Assembly: GCA_025094145.1 (NCBI GenBank)
Contig: JALLLS010000002.1
Coordinates: 868,001-932,000 of the forward strand
Direction of reading: 5' to 3'
From: Spinellus fusiger
Lineage: Eukaryota > Mucoromycota > Mucoromycetes > Mucorales > Phycomycetaceae
DNA: 64,000 nucleotides
Below, piece after piece: positions 44,009-54,679 of the stretch. The notes under the pieces were generated by a model that made no database searches, was not told the DNA's origin, and saw nothing but the letters and a program-made list of their open reading frames with translations. The position numbers were made by a program, and so were the translations under genes. Position 1 is the first letter of the stretch, and every line of letters begins with the position of its first letter.

Positions 44009-45461
44009 CTAATGCCGTTCTACAGATGAACCCTCTTTATCAGTGTGGGGACTCAGCCAGCTATCTTGTCGAAGGGCATCAATGGTAGGACGCTTCTCTG
44101 GTGAATAGTGTATTGCCTGGGACTCCCATTAGCCATCGTCTCTTATCTCATCTTTAGCCATAGAATGAGGATTACCCTTAACATAAACGCCTTGGAGGCT
44201 GCCGACAGTGTCTCTGGGAAGTGAAGATCCACCTTCAGAATGCGACGGTAGGTCTCTGGCACACTTCCCAATACCTCAAAGGGAGGAGATCCCACCAACA
44301 ACTCATAGCAGAGAATCCCCAGTGCCCACAGATCCACTTTTTTATCATGCGACTGTCTCTCGATCATCTCTGGGCACAGGTAGTCCAATGTACCGCAAAA
44401 GGTGTTTCTTCTGCTTATGCATCCCCACCCTCAAGAAGATCAGTCATCTTGGCTGTTCTGGTGGAGTGAGCACTGGACTTACCGTTGATGTCCGTGCACC
44501 GCCCAGCCAAAATCAGCCAGTTTGAGGTGATTCTCCTTCCATAGCAACACTAAGCAAGTAGCTCTTCTTTTTTACTCTTTCTTTTTTATTTTTTATTTTT
44601 ACTCCTCTTACCATTCTCTGGTTTGATGTCTCGGTGAACAATCTGTAGGTGGTGGAGATAGCTTAATGCACTGGCAATCTGTGCAATGTACTGTGCCTTG
44701 TGTTAGTGCAAACAGTAAGCAGGTGCTATTCTTTACTTTGATGACGGTGCGCTCAGAAAAGGGTCCATGGGTCTGGAGATGCCCATACAAATCACCATAC
44801 GATGCATATTCCAATACAATATACACGTGCTCCTTGTCATGGAAATAAGCATACATTGGCAGAATATGAGGATGTCTGCACACTCAATCAGTGTGTCCTA
44901 CCCAGCAAGCACTGACCTTAAATGGCTGTAGATTTCAATTTCACGCTTTAAAAAGGGTATCATCTTTGCCTGTACCATCTCTTTTTTCACCATGGCTTTT
45001 ATGGCCACTACTTTTCTTGTTCTTTTCTCCTGTGCTGCATAGACAGTGCCGAATTTACCAGTGCCCAGGTGGTTTCCAAGGATGAAGTCCTCATAAGTCC
45101 ACTGCCGAGGAGAGTGAGTGGCAGTGGCAGTGGCAGTGGTATCAGTAGTAGTAGTAGGAGGAGGAGGAGGAGTGGTAGTAGGAGGAGTGTCCTCTAGGGC
45201 TGTACCACTCGTAGGAGAACTAGAATGACTAGAATGACTAGAATGACTAGAGTGACTAGAGTGACTAGAGTGACTAGGAGGACGATAACTGTGACGATAA
45301 CTGTGACAATAACTACCACCACCACCACCACCACTCACTCTCCTCGGCAGTGGCGTCATACGGCGTGGTGTATAGTCAACATACGCTGACAAGGGCGCAT
45401 GGTGTAAACCACCCACCCACACAGACTCATTCACTCGTACAGGTGTCTTGTACTGCTCCAT
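44009..45461 (-). CDS. Aurora-type serine/threonine protein kinase
   Basis: Six exons (45461-44917, 44875-44737, 44690-44612, 44549-44483, 44410-44176, 44116-44009) encode 390 residues. A Pro/Ser/Thr-rich N-terminus (~1-120, with SHSS and TTTPPPPP runs) precedes the kinase domain, which opens [21 protein letters not shown]. Visible catalytic elements are the Gly loop [15 protein letters not shown] Lys, [20 protein letters not shown] and the activation segment [12 protein letters not shown] with the Aurora-type Thr, then [32 protein letters not shown] and CGTLDYL are specific Aurora hallmarks. The kinase is expected on chromosomes and the spindle, controlling kinetochore attachment and cytokinesis with an INCENP partner. 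The usual Pro of DYLPPEM is Cys here. Single Aurora/Ipl1 genes are normal in fungi. Confidence 0.92.
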
Positions 45462-45948
45462 GACAAAGAAAGAAGAGAGAGACAAGAGACAGAGAGACAA
45501 GAGACAGAGAGACAAGAGACAGAGAGAAAGAGGACTACGTCACACACACTACGACACACACACCCTTGCTATGATGTCCCAATCATGACCAAACGTATTT
45601 GACATTTGACAGTTCAAGATGAAATCCAACATTCATGTACAAATAAGGACAGTCCACACCAAAGCATCTTTATTAAATTCCTTCCTCTCACTTGCTTATT
45701 ACGCGTGTGGTTTTCTCTTTCTTTCTCTTTCTTGTTCAGTTCTACCTGTCAAATCCCTCTCTTTCTCTTTCTTTCTCTTTACAGAGTAGCCACGTCCCTT
45801 CAGAATAAAGTCCCTTGGCTGTCCTTCTCAGACACTACAGCAGCAGAACAGTACCAAGAAGAACAATACCAAGAGAAAGAGTCTCCAAAATAGAGAGTCA
45901 CCAAAATAGAGAGTCACCAAGAGAGATAGATAAAAGAGTCACCAAGAT
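45462..45948. other. Divergent promoter between the kinase and the secreted-protein gene
   Basis: About 490 bp. Near the kinase start is a GAGACAGAGAGACAA tandem repeat (~45478-45525). CTTTCTCTTT-type pyrimidine repeats lie at ~45710-45780. Repeated GAGTCACCAA motifs (~45893-45945) directly precede the small secreted-protein start. No other gene is seen. Confidence 0.6.
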
Positions 45949-46327
45949 ATGCTCCCCTCTACCTGCTCAACACCGTCGCGATGGGTTCTTTTCCTTGCTC
46001 TCGTCACATTCCTCGGCTTCTCCTCCGTACACAGTGCAGCTGTCATAAGTAAGTTCCTCCCTCCTTATCTACCTACAACAAAAGATAAGATATTGATACA
46101 ATGAATGAATGAATGAATTAATAAAAAATAAATAAAAAGACGCAGGACGGAATTGTTTTCCCGGTCTCCATGACTGTCCCGAGGGTGAAGTCTGTATCGA
46201 ACAAGACCCCAACTTTGGTCACTGTGGCGTCAAGTCTATTCTCGTCAAAAAGTCCTATTCCTCATCTGACCCTCTCCCCAGCAAGAACACCATGAGTGAA
46301 CAGGCACAGATACAAGCACACGTCTAG
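45949..46327 (+). CDS. Small secreted protein with four cysteines
   Basis: Two exons (45949-46048, 46140-46327) encode 95 residues. The first ~30 residues form a signal peptide: a basic start, a hydrophobic core WVLFLALVTFLGF and a likely cleavage after VHSA. The mature part is short and polar, with four Cys in the segment NCFPGLHDCPEGEVC...HC, an EGF-like or knottin-like spacing, followed by a Ser/Lys-rich tail without Cys. No known family is recognised. Small secreted proteins with paired Cys are common among fungal effectors and cell-wall proteins; the role here is unknown. The intron acceptor (AAAAAG at 46139) is weak; the alternative ACGCAG acceptor breaks the Cys-containing frame. Confidence 0.55.
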
Positions 46328-46715
46328 GGAGGGAAACAAGCAAGCAAGCAGGCAAGCAGGCAAGCAGGCAAGCAAGCAAGCAGGCAGGCAGAACTGCAAT
46401 GCCTGGAATAGATGCGGACTTCAAATAAAAGAGACATCGACACGGACTGCCTTTTTTTTTTTCCCATCACATTTCCTTTTTCAAATTTCTTCTCTATTTT
46501 ATGAGAGTGACGTAGGTGGCTTGACAAACAATAGAAACACAGACAACCTTCCTTAAAGAGGGCTCATTTCACTTTCAACGTGTGGGTGTGTTGCTTGTTG
46601 TGTTTGGTGTGTTTATTCTCTTACTGTCTTGCATTTATACTCTTGTTCTTGTTATTAAAAAGAGAGAGAAAGAAAAAAGACAAAAAGAAAAACAAACGTC
46701 ACCCTATTCTCCTCC
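46328..46715. other. Spacer with (CAAG/CAGG)n repeat upstream of MAGO
   Basis: A CAAGCAGG-type repeat lies at ~46335-46390, followed by AT- and A-rich sequence leading to the MAGO start. Open frames here are repeat shadows. Confidence 0.65.
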
Positions 46716-47492
46716 ATGACCAGCCAAGAAGAGTTTTATATCCGCTACTAGTAAGTTCTCTAGAAAGAAAAAGAAAAAGAGAGTCTCTTATGGTCTGTAC
46801 AGTTCTGGTCACAAAGGGCGCTATGGCCATGAGTTTCTTGAGTTTGAAGTGCGGTCAGACGGCCTGTGTCGATATGCCAACAACTCCAACTACCGCAATG
46901 ACGAACTGATCAGAAAAGAAGGTAACAGAAAGAATACACATGGCACACCAAGCCCAGTCAATGGAACTGACGCATGGACACGACCTAGCCTATGTCAGTC
47001 CTGCTGTCATTGAGGAAATCAAGCGTATTGTTATGGAGAGCAAAGTGATGAGGTAAGCCACTCTATGAAATCACACCTCATGTCTTTATCGTGGATGGCA
47101 GCACAGATGACAGCCAGTGGCCTACGCGTAATGTGGTGGGCAGCCAGGAGTTGGAAGTGCGTCTGGGCAACGAACACATTTCCTTTGAGGTACGTTACGG
47201 GGTGGATGGGACAGTGGACTTGCTGCCACTGCTAATACACTGCTGCTAATACACTGCTGCTAACACACGACTGTACAGACATCCAAGCTCGGCTCATTGG
47301 CTGAGGTGCAGGAGAGTAAAGATCCCGATGGACTGCGAATCTTTTACTATCTTGTGCAGGATTTAAAGGCGTTTATTTTCTCGCTTATTTCTTTGAATTT
47401 CAAGGTAAAGAGAAGAAGGGGAAGAGGGTCAACACACTAGGAAGAGTATGCTGATGGGGAATGTGTTTGTTTAGATCAAGCCTATCAATTAG
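46716..47492 (+). CDS. MAGO: Mago nashi homologue (exon junction complex core)
   Basis: Six exons (46716-46750, 46803-46921, 46989-47052, 47102-47189, 47279-47404, 47475-47492) encode 149 residues, against 146 in human MAGOH. The protein is nearly canonical: [93 protein letters not shown] and the terminal FKIKPIN. Mago heterodimerises with Y14 through its beta-sheet and locks eIF4A3 on spliced mRNA upstream of exon junctions. Its presence fits the high intron density of this genome. The last exon has only 18 nt (IKPIN and stop). Convergent with the Nhp10-like gene, 63 bp between stops. Confidence 0.97.
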
Positions 47493-47555
47493 GCAGTGTT
47501 TATCAGTCAGAGTGAATAGAAAAGAGTAATAAAGGTGGGCATGTCCATAGTGAGT

Positions 47556-48587
47556 CTATACATTTAGCAGTGGTGGTTGCTGTTGTGCTTGTTGCTGTTG
47601 TGCTTGTTGCTGTGATGGTTCTTCTTCTTTCTCCTCCTCTTCTTCCTCTTCTTCTAGCATATCCACTTCATCCTCCTCTTCTTCCTCTTCTTCCGATTCC
47701 GATTCCTCTTCTTCCTCTTCTAGGATTGCCTGACTTTTATCTACAGCCGCCACTCCCGCATCACCGCCTCCTGCGTCTGTATAGGTCTTGAGGGCTACTT
47801 CATAATCCACTCGTTCCTTCTTGTACAGATCATGGTAGATCTAGAGTTCCCTTTTATTCATCAGTAAACCCACACCCACACCCACACACACCCTTACCCA
47901 CCTGCTTCTCCTGCTTAGACAATGCCTTCCACTGCTGACCCAATGCACGTGTAATATCCCCAAGACTCTCCGATGGCATTGTATCCTTGATCTTGTCTCT
48001 CTCCATACGACAGAACAGGAAAAAGACATTCCCGGGTCCCTTGGGTGCTAATGGATCCTTCTTCTTGCGTGGTGTGGAATGACTACTGCCGCTGTCCATG
48101 GGTTTCTCTGTTGTTTTGTCGGTGATTCGCTCATGCAGGTGAGAGTGAGGGCGTTTTCTTGATCTGGAAAGACCAGTCTATCTCCCATGGAAGCAACAGA
48201 GAAAAAAGAAGAGGAAACAGTCAGTGCTATTCTGCTACTGCTATCTCATTACCATGGATTCCTCAGAGTCACTGCAGAAATGAGGTTCCTGGAGTGCTTT
48301 GGTCTCTTGCAGTGTCTCCAACAACAGACTTCTTCCATGAGATAAGCCAAAGATACAAAAGGACACTTGCCTTGTTTCTGCACGCAATCGCTTGATATGC
48401 TGCTTAGCCCTATGGAGCTTCGATTCATAGGTAGTGTTTTCCTGTGGCTCTTAGCAACGGAACTCATCAGATGTGGATTTACCTTGTCAATGTCTCGAAT
48501 GCGTCGCTTGAGCTGTTTGTATTTATGAACAAGGCCTGGGTCGGCTCCTATCCACCCATTTCTATTGGCTGTTGTAGATGTCTGCAT
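47556..48587 (-). CDS. HMG-box protein, Nhp10-like (INO80-associated type)
   Basis: Five exons (48587-48483, 48441-48371, 48328-48253, 48177-47902, 47840-47556) encode 270 residues. The N-terminal third is a coiled coil (LVHKYKQLKRRIRDIDKEN, YESKLHRAKQHIKRLRAE, then LLLETLQE), as in Nhp10-type proteins. A basic linker (RSRKRPHSH, TPRKKKDPLAPKGP) leads to one HMG box, about residues 135-205: GPGNVFFLFCRMERDKIK, LGDITRALGQQWKALSKQEKQ, IYHDLYKKERVDYEVAL. The C-terminus is Glu-rich and then Gln-rich. Such proteins bind DNA without sequence specificity and, in yeast, Nhp10 belongs to an INO80 module. The second intron uses a GC-AG donor (AG|GCAAGT at 48370); the GC site is needed to keep frame. 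The complex assignment is inference. Confidence 0.75.
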
Positions 48588-48865
48588 TGTAAGGAAGGAA
48601 GGTCGAGGATTCCTGTGACTCTCTTTTCTCACTTTTCTCTAAAGAGAGAGAGAGATAGATCCACAAGTAATTATTGATGCGTTTATCTATAAAGACACAC
48701 TACACAAAGATGCAGAAGATTCAGAAGAGAGAAGAAGCAGAAGAAGAAGACGTCTCGGCTGGAATGTCTTGGATAGAAGCGTTCTTTATTTGTCTCGAGC
48801 AAAAAAATAAAACCATAATGCATCTCAGCAGATTTAGAATCCCACGCCTGCCTTTTATAGCTCCT

Positions 48866-49836
48866 TCAAGCCACCAGTGTTAATTCGTTAATGACCATAT
48901 ACCGTGAAAAAGTGACGTAGAGCCACCGAAACCACACCAGTTGTGTTGTGTGTTGACGCATGGCGGTGTGGGCTGTCCAATACGCAGCAGGAGAAGAGAC
49001 CGCCAACACCGAAGACGTGCGGGGAGACCACCATTGATCCACCGCCACAGAAAGAAGATCCCCCAGGCCAATGTACTTTCTTAGTAAGGAGATTGTGTGG
49101 AGTGTATACAGCTGGACAGGCACAGACGCATGGGCATGGAAGTGTCTGTAAGAGGGAGAAGATGCATGGAAAAGATAAGAAGAAGAACAACAACAAAAGA
49201 CTCACTTTGCTCCTTGGTGGACGGCACAGTGGTTAGGGTGGCCAGAGACCCCGTGGCTGTCAAAGGTAACGAGCTTGTCATGTCAATAGCAGTCACTCCT
49301 TTCTCCACCTACTGTCTCTATTCTGTACTTCTTGACATGGGCCTCAATGTGTCTGGCTATCGTAGCAGCTGGCCAGGAGTTCTTCATACCATCCTGTAGC
49401 TCACTAACCACAGAAATAGAGCCGCAGTGTCAGCTCAACAACTCTCTTTTTTCTATCAGTGTACATACGGATCCTCAACACACTCGACATGAGAGGAAGA
49501 CACGCCCAACACTCGACAGCTCTCCACCAGCTCCTTCTCCCGCAGGAACCCCAGCTGGTCTGCGTTGCCTGTTGACAGACACAGCACATACACAGGCACC
49601 CTGGCCTGCGACAGTCTGCTCAGAACAGGACCAAAGAACATGCACTCGTCATCAGGGTGTGCTATGACAAGCAGAACACGGCCATGGAAGGGCATCGCCG
49701 CCTGGTGTGCTCCTGCCTCTGTTATTGGCTGCACACTCTGCATCCATTGGTAGTAGCCGTACGTCAATACCAGCACCACCAGCACCCCTTTGCAAAGAAA
49801 ACAAACCCACATACCCTTCAACTGAGTCTGAATCAT
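48866..49836 (-). CDS. GPI12: N-acetylglucosaminyl-phosphatidylinositol de-N-acetylase (PIG-L/Gpi12)
   Basis: Four exons (49836-49469, 49403-49313, 49273-49206, 49145-48866) encode 268 residues. A single N-terminal membrane segment (GVLVVLVLTYGYYQW, ~18-31) precedes the LmbE-type deacetylase domain. The metal-binding AHPDDE motif lies at ~59-64, with LCLSTGNADQLG following and VTFDSHGVSGHPNHCAVH supplying the second His cluster. The C-terminus TQLVWFRWLYVTFSRYMVIN is the PIG-L signature end. The enzyme removes the acetyl group from GlcNAc-PI on the cytosolic ER face, the second step of GPI-anchor synthesis. Its start lies only 5 nt after the stop of RPC4 on the same strand; an alternative start MWVCFL lies eight codons in. 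Confidence 0.93.
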
Positions 49837-49841
49837 TGAAT

Positions 49842-51714
49842 TTATTCTTCTGCTAACAAGGCATCCATATCAGGCACACACACAAGCCTTTGGACAATAT
49901 GACCCAACTCAATTGCCTTTTTAGTCTGATCTGTGGACGTATCTACGACCATGACATTCTCTAAAAAGGTGGATCGTGTGCCTTGGTTCACCTCCAACAT
50001 GAGATTCCCCAGTCGCAACTTCATTCTGCCACTCTTATACACCACCAGACGGCCGATCTGGCCCTGTGGCAAGGCAGTGAGGTCAATGCCCTCCATGGCC
50101 TTGGCAAGACGCTCCTTTTGGGTTTCTGGGTCTTCCTCAGGATCCACAGCAGCAGTGGAGGGTGGGGCTTGGAATTTGGGAAGAAGACTTGGCAATTGGA
50201 TGAAGAGGAGTTCGTCATCGGCCACCGACACCAGCTTGCACTAGAAAAGACCACTCTGGATTAGAGGACGTGTCCATGTGTCCATGTGTCCATGTGTCCA
50301 TGTGTCTATAGAAGAAAGAGAGAAAGAGAGACCTACATTTTCATCCACAGCAAATATGTTCTGAGCAGGTGCATCCTCCTCCATGAACAGAAAGGGCTCA
50401 ATGTCAGCCTCTTCCTCTTCCTCCTCCTGCTTCTTCTTCATCTCCTCTATGTCCTGAGCAGGTGCCTTGCTGTCCACTTGCATCTTCTCTGTGGATGAAC
50501 CTGGCGCACGTATCTCCACAGCAACACCCAACTCGCTGGCAGTCTCGGTCTCTGTCTTGACCTTGACCAGTGTCTCCTCTCCTCCTGCCTCTCCTTCTGT
50601 CTTGTCCTCCTCTTCCTGCTTCACCTTGCCAGACGCAGGTTGGCGTGCCTTGACCGTCAGCCATGGAATGATCTTGCGCTTCACAGAAAGATCAATGGGA
50701 TCCAGATCCCCTGCTGTACGTGAAATATGGGCAAAGGTGACAGGTGTGCTGCCTGTACTCAAGTGGGCGAATTTGGCATTCATGTCTGTCTCTTCATTGC
50801 TCTCTTGTTCTTGGCGTGTGTTGGTGTCTCCAGCATAACCAGCAAATCCACCTCCTGTCATGCGTCCACGAGACACTAATACACACACACAGAGATAGAG
50901 AGAGAGACATATCGATAGTATCAGCTACAACAGAAACAAAACAAAACAAAACAAAACAAAAGAATCCTACCCATGGCAGAAGGACCAAGGGAAAAAATAC
51001 CAGAGGCCCCCACTTCCACTTGAACAATGTCTCTGCCCCGACCTGCTCCTCGGCCTCTGCTGGCTCCTCGGCCTCTGCTGGCTCCTCTGTCTCGGCCTGC
51101 TCCTCTTGCACTCAGTGCCTCATCAATCACAGAAGCTGTTCTACACCCTCTCCCCCCCTTTTTGATGAGTTGACATGTGGTAGTAGTAGTAGTAGTAGTG
51201 GTGGTGGTGGTGGTAGTGCATGGGATGTCTTTTTATTCAAGCTCTCTATCTATAAAACAAACAAACAAAAAAAAGAGAAACTCACACTTCTTTCTTGTTA
51301 CGTTTGGCAGGCACCGTTGGCTTGAACTTCATCTATGGAGGTTTGGACATGAGTTGTGCTGCTGTTTCTTATCTTACTCAATAAGAGAAAAGTTACTTTG
51401 GTGGCTCCTCCCCGGGTGCGCTGTCCGTCATGCACACTAGGCAGACGACCCTGGGATGGCTCAGGACGTATGGTGCCAATGGACTTGGGGGTGGAGGAGG
51501 TGCCGGTGCTGCTGGAAGAAGAAGAGGTGAGTGCAGTGTCTTTTGCAGTTGGCTCTGTTGTGCCTGGACGAGCGGTGGCGTCGCTTGTTGAGGAAGGTCC
51601 TGCACGGGCACCTCGACTTGTGCCATGACCACTGCCTCTGCCTCGAACAGTGGGTGCAAATCGTCGTGTCTGCTTGTTGACAGTGGGTGTGGTGGTGTTG
51701 GATGGGTCTGACAT
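49842..51714 (-). CDS. RPC4: RNA polymerase III subunit RPC4 (RPC53/POLR3D)
   Basis: Five exons (51714-51397, 51332-51286, 51140-50971, 50875-50337, 50240-49842) encode 490 residues. The N-terminal half is disordered: Ser/Thr-rich, then a small exon with MKFKPTVPAKRNKK, the conserved basic motif of the family, then RG-rich repeats (DRGASRGRGASRGRG). The C-terminal ~170 residues are the RPC4 domain: LLFIQLPSLLPKF, LPQGQIGRLVVYKSGRMKLR and LGNLMLEVNQGTRSTF. With RPC5/Rpc37 it forms the TFIIF-like dimer of Pol III needed for initiation and termination at tRNA and 5S genes. An acidic stretch and a linker with PIDLSVKRKIIPWL lie between. The final exon ends 5 bp before the PIG-L start. Confidence 0.92.
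50262..50308. repeat. (GTCCATGT)n minisatellite in an RPC4 intron
   Basis: About five 10-bp GTGTCCATGT-type units lie in the intron 50241-50336. It is too short-period and too uniform to be a CRISPR array, and lies in a eukaryotic intron. Confidence 0.85.
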
Positions 51715-51988
51715 GTCCAAAAAAATAAAAAAGGAAAAGAGGAAAGAGGAAAGAAACAACAAAAAGAAGAAGCAACTTGTCATGGACAGCGTGACTCTCT
51801 TTCTTCTCTTGTTCTTCTGTGATGAGACTGCTTCTGAAGTTGTCGAAGAAAAGAAAAAAAGAAAAAAAAGACAGTCCTCCCACTGTCTCACTCCTCTCCT
51901 CTCCTCTCTCTCTCTTTTATTTACTTTTTTATTTATTTATTTTAAAGTGTTACTATTGTAATTATCGTTATTATCGTTATTGGTAGGA

Positions 51989-53072
<1,084 letters not shown>

Positions 53073-54600
53073 TGGGGTGTTGTAATGACAAGGGGAAAAA
53101 GAGAGAAAGAGCAGTAGACAGCAGACAAAAGTTTTCTTCTGTGTGTGACGTGCGAATAAGCCAGTCCTGGAGAGTGTGAGAGAGAAGAGACTGATGGATG
53201 GATGGATGGATGGATGCAGTAGAATAGATGCAGTAGAATAGATACAGTAGGATGTCTTTTTACTCTATAGATATACGCCTACCCTTCTACACCCACACTT
53301 CTTCACCTATACTCCTACACAACTGCTCCCTTGCTTGGAACATCCTATTCTTCTTTCATTGGACACCTTGTCTTATTGTTCTTTGCACAGCACAAAGTAG
53401 AAAAGTCAGATCTTGGTATTATCACATGATGGTACTCCTTCTTATCTCCATAAAAGGACATTACGCAATAATAATAAGAAAGAGTGTAGATCTATGGCCA
53501 ATCATGTCTATATATGGAGAATATCAAACGAATGATGTTTAAGGGGGAAAGGGGTGATATTGACTTTTTGGTGAGACAAGACGACTGGCCTATGGTAGAA
53601 ATCTTTGAATTTGGAATGCAGAAACTGCCTTTTTCACTCTTGGGACAAAGGGAGAATGATAAAGAGAGACAGAAAATAGGGCTCTGAGTTTCAAATGACA
53701 GACACACCACACCATAGCAGGAGTGTCAAAGTGTCAAAAGGTAGAAAAGAAGGGGGGTTGGAATATAAAATGACAGAGAATAACAGAGAATAAAAGAGAA
53801 TGACAAAAAATAACACAGAATAACAGAGAATAACAGAGAATAACAGAGAATTATACAAGTTGCGTGAATTTCTGTTTTATTTATCTGTTATGATCAGTTG
53901 TTACCTAGGAAACAACACTTTATGCTCTATTAGGTTAGTGCTGGGTTGTCTCAAGAGCGTCATCGTGGGCTGGATACGTCATAGTCACTTCTTTTGTAAC
54001 TCCACTGACAAGCACAAGTAGAGTATACTATTTTTGGAAATAATTCGTTCACTCTTTGAATAGAAGTTTGAACATAATTCTATTCAAACACTAAGCAAAT
54101 ATTTCACAATAATAGTGACATTAGCTCCATTTCTGTTTGAAATTACAGTCAATTCTATTGATTTATACATTTGAGAATCCTAATTTCTATGAATGCACAC
54201 ATCATCTGTGAACAGAGTGCCAACAATTCTACACTATTTTCGGAATTTGTCCATTCACTATTTGAAAAGTAAAAAAATGCAAACTTCTCTCGGTGAATTA
54301 ATTATTCTGCTTAATTTCTGCGGGCTTTTGTCTTTTATGTGTGCTTGATTTTATTTGTGTAATTTTATGTAATTGTATTTCTCTGCTGCTCCCCCTCTTC
54401 TTCCCCTCCCCCCTTGTTTTTTATATTTTCATTTCTCTGCCCTTGTTTTTGCTGTTTCCTTTTTTTTTCTTCTTTTCCTCTTCTTTTTTTCTTTTTTTCT
54501 TTTCTTCTTTCTTTTCTCTGCTTTTGGTATTTGTTAGGGAAACACACTTGACGCACGTGCACACATAGAAATAAGAGAGACAAAAACAGCCCTCACAAAA
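53073..54600. other. 1.5-kb intergenic region between spermidine synthase and the histidine kinase
   Basis: Contains a GATG run (~53192-53215), a GAATAACAGA tandem array (~53765-53855) and long pyrimidine tracts (~54380-54530). No exon with family similarity is seen. It carries the divergent promoters of both genes. Confidence 0.6.
53765..53855. repeat. (GAATAACAGA)n tandem repeat
   Basis: About nine 10-11 bp units of AGAGAATAACA type with small variations, non-coding, upstream of both flanking genes. Confidence 0.88.
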
Positions 54601-54606
54601 ATAGAA

Positions 54607-54652
54607 TATAAAAAGGCTGCTGGATCTTTTCCTTTTCCTTTTCCTTTTCTTC
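54607..54652 (+). promoter_or_regulatory. TATA-like box and CT-rich tract of the histidine kinase gene
   Basis: TATAAAAA at 54607-54614 is followed by a (CTTTTC)n pyrimidine tract, a common core-promoter layout in fungi, 65 bp before the start codon at 54680. Promoter function is inferred only from motif and position. Confidence 0.45.
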
Positions 54653-54679
54653 TCAGCAACCTCATACGTATGACTGGTC

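Noticed and set aside
46328..46556. ORF over the CAAGCAGG repeat after the secreted-protein gene
   Set aside because: Ala/Gln/Lys repeat translation with no support; the secreted protein stops at 46327.
50262..50308. CRISPR-like regular repeat
   Set aside because: Contiguous ~10-bp units without spacers, in an intron of a eukaryotic gene.
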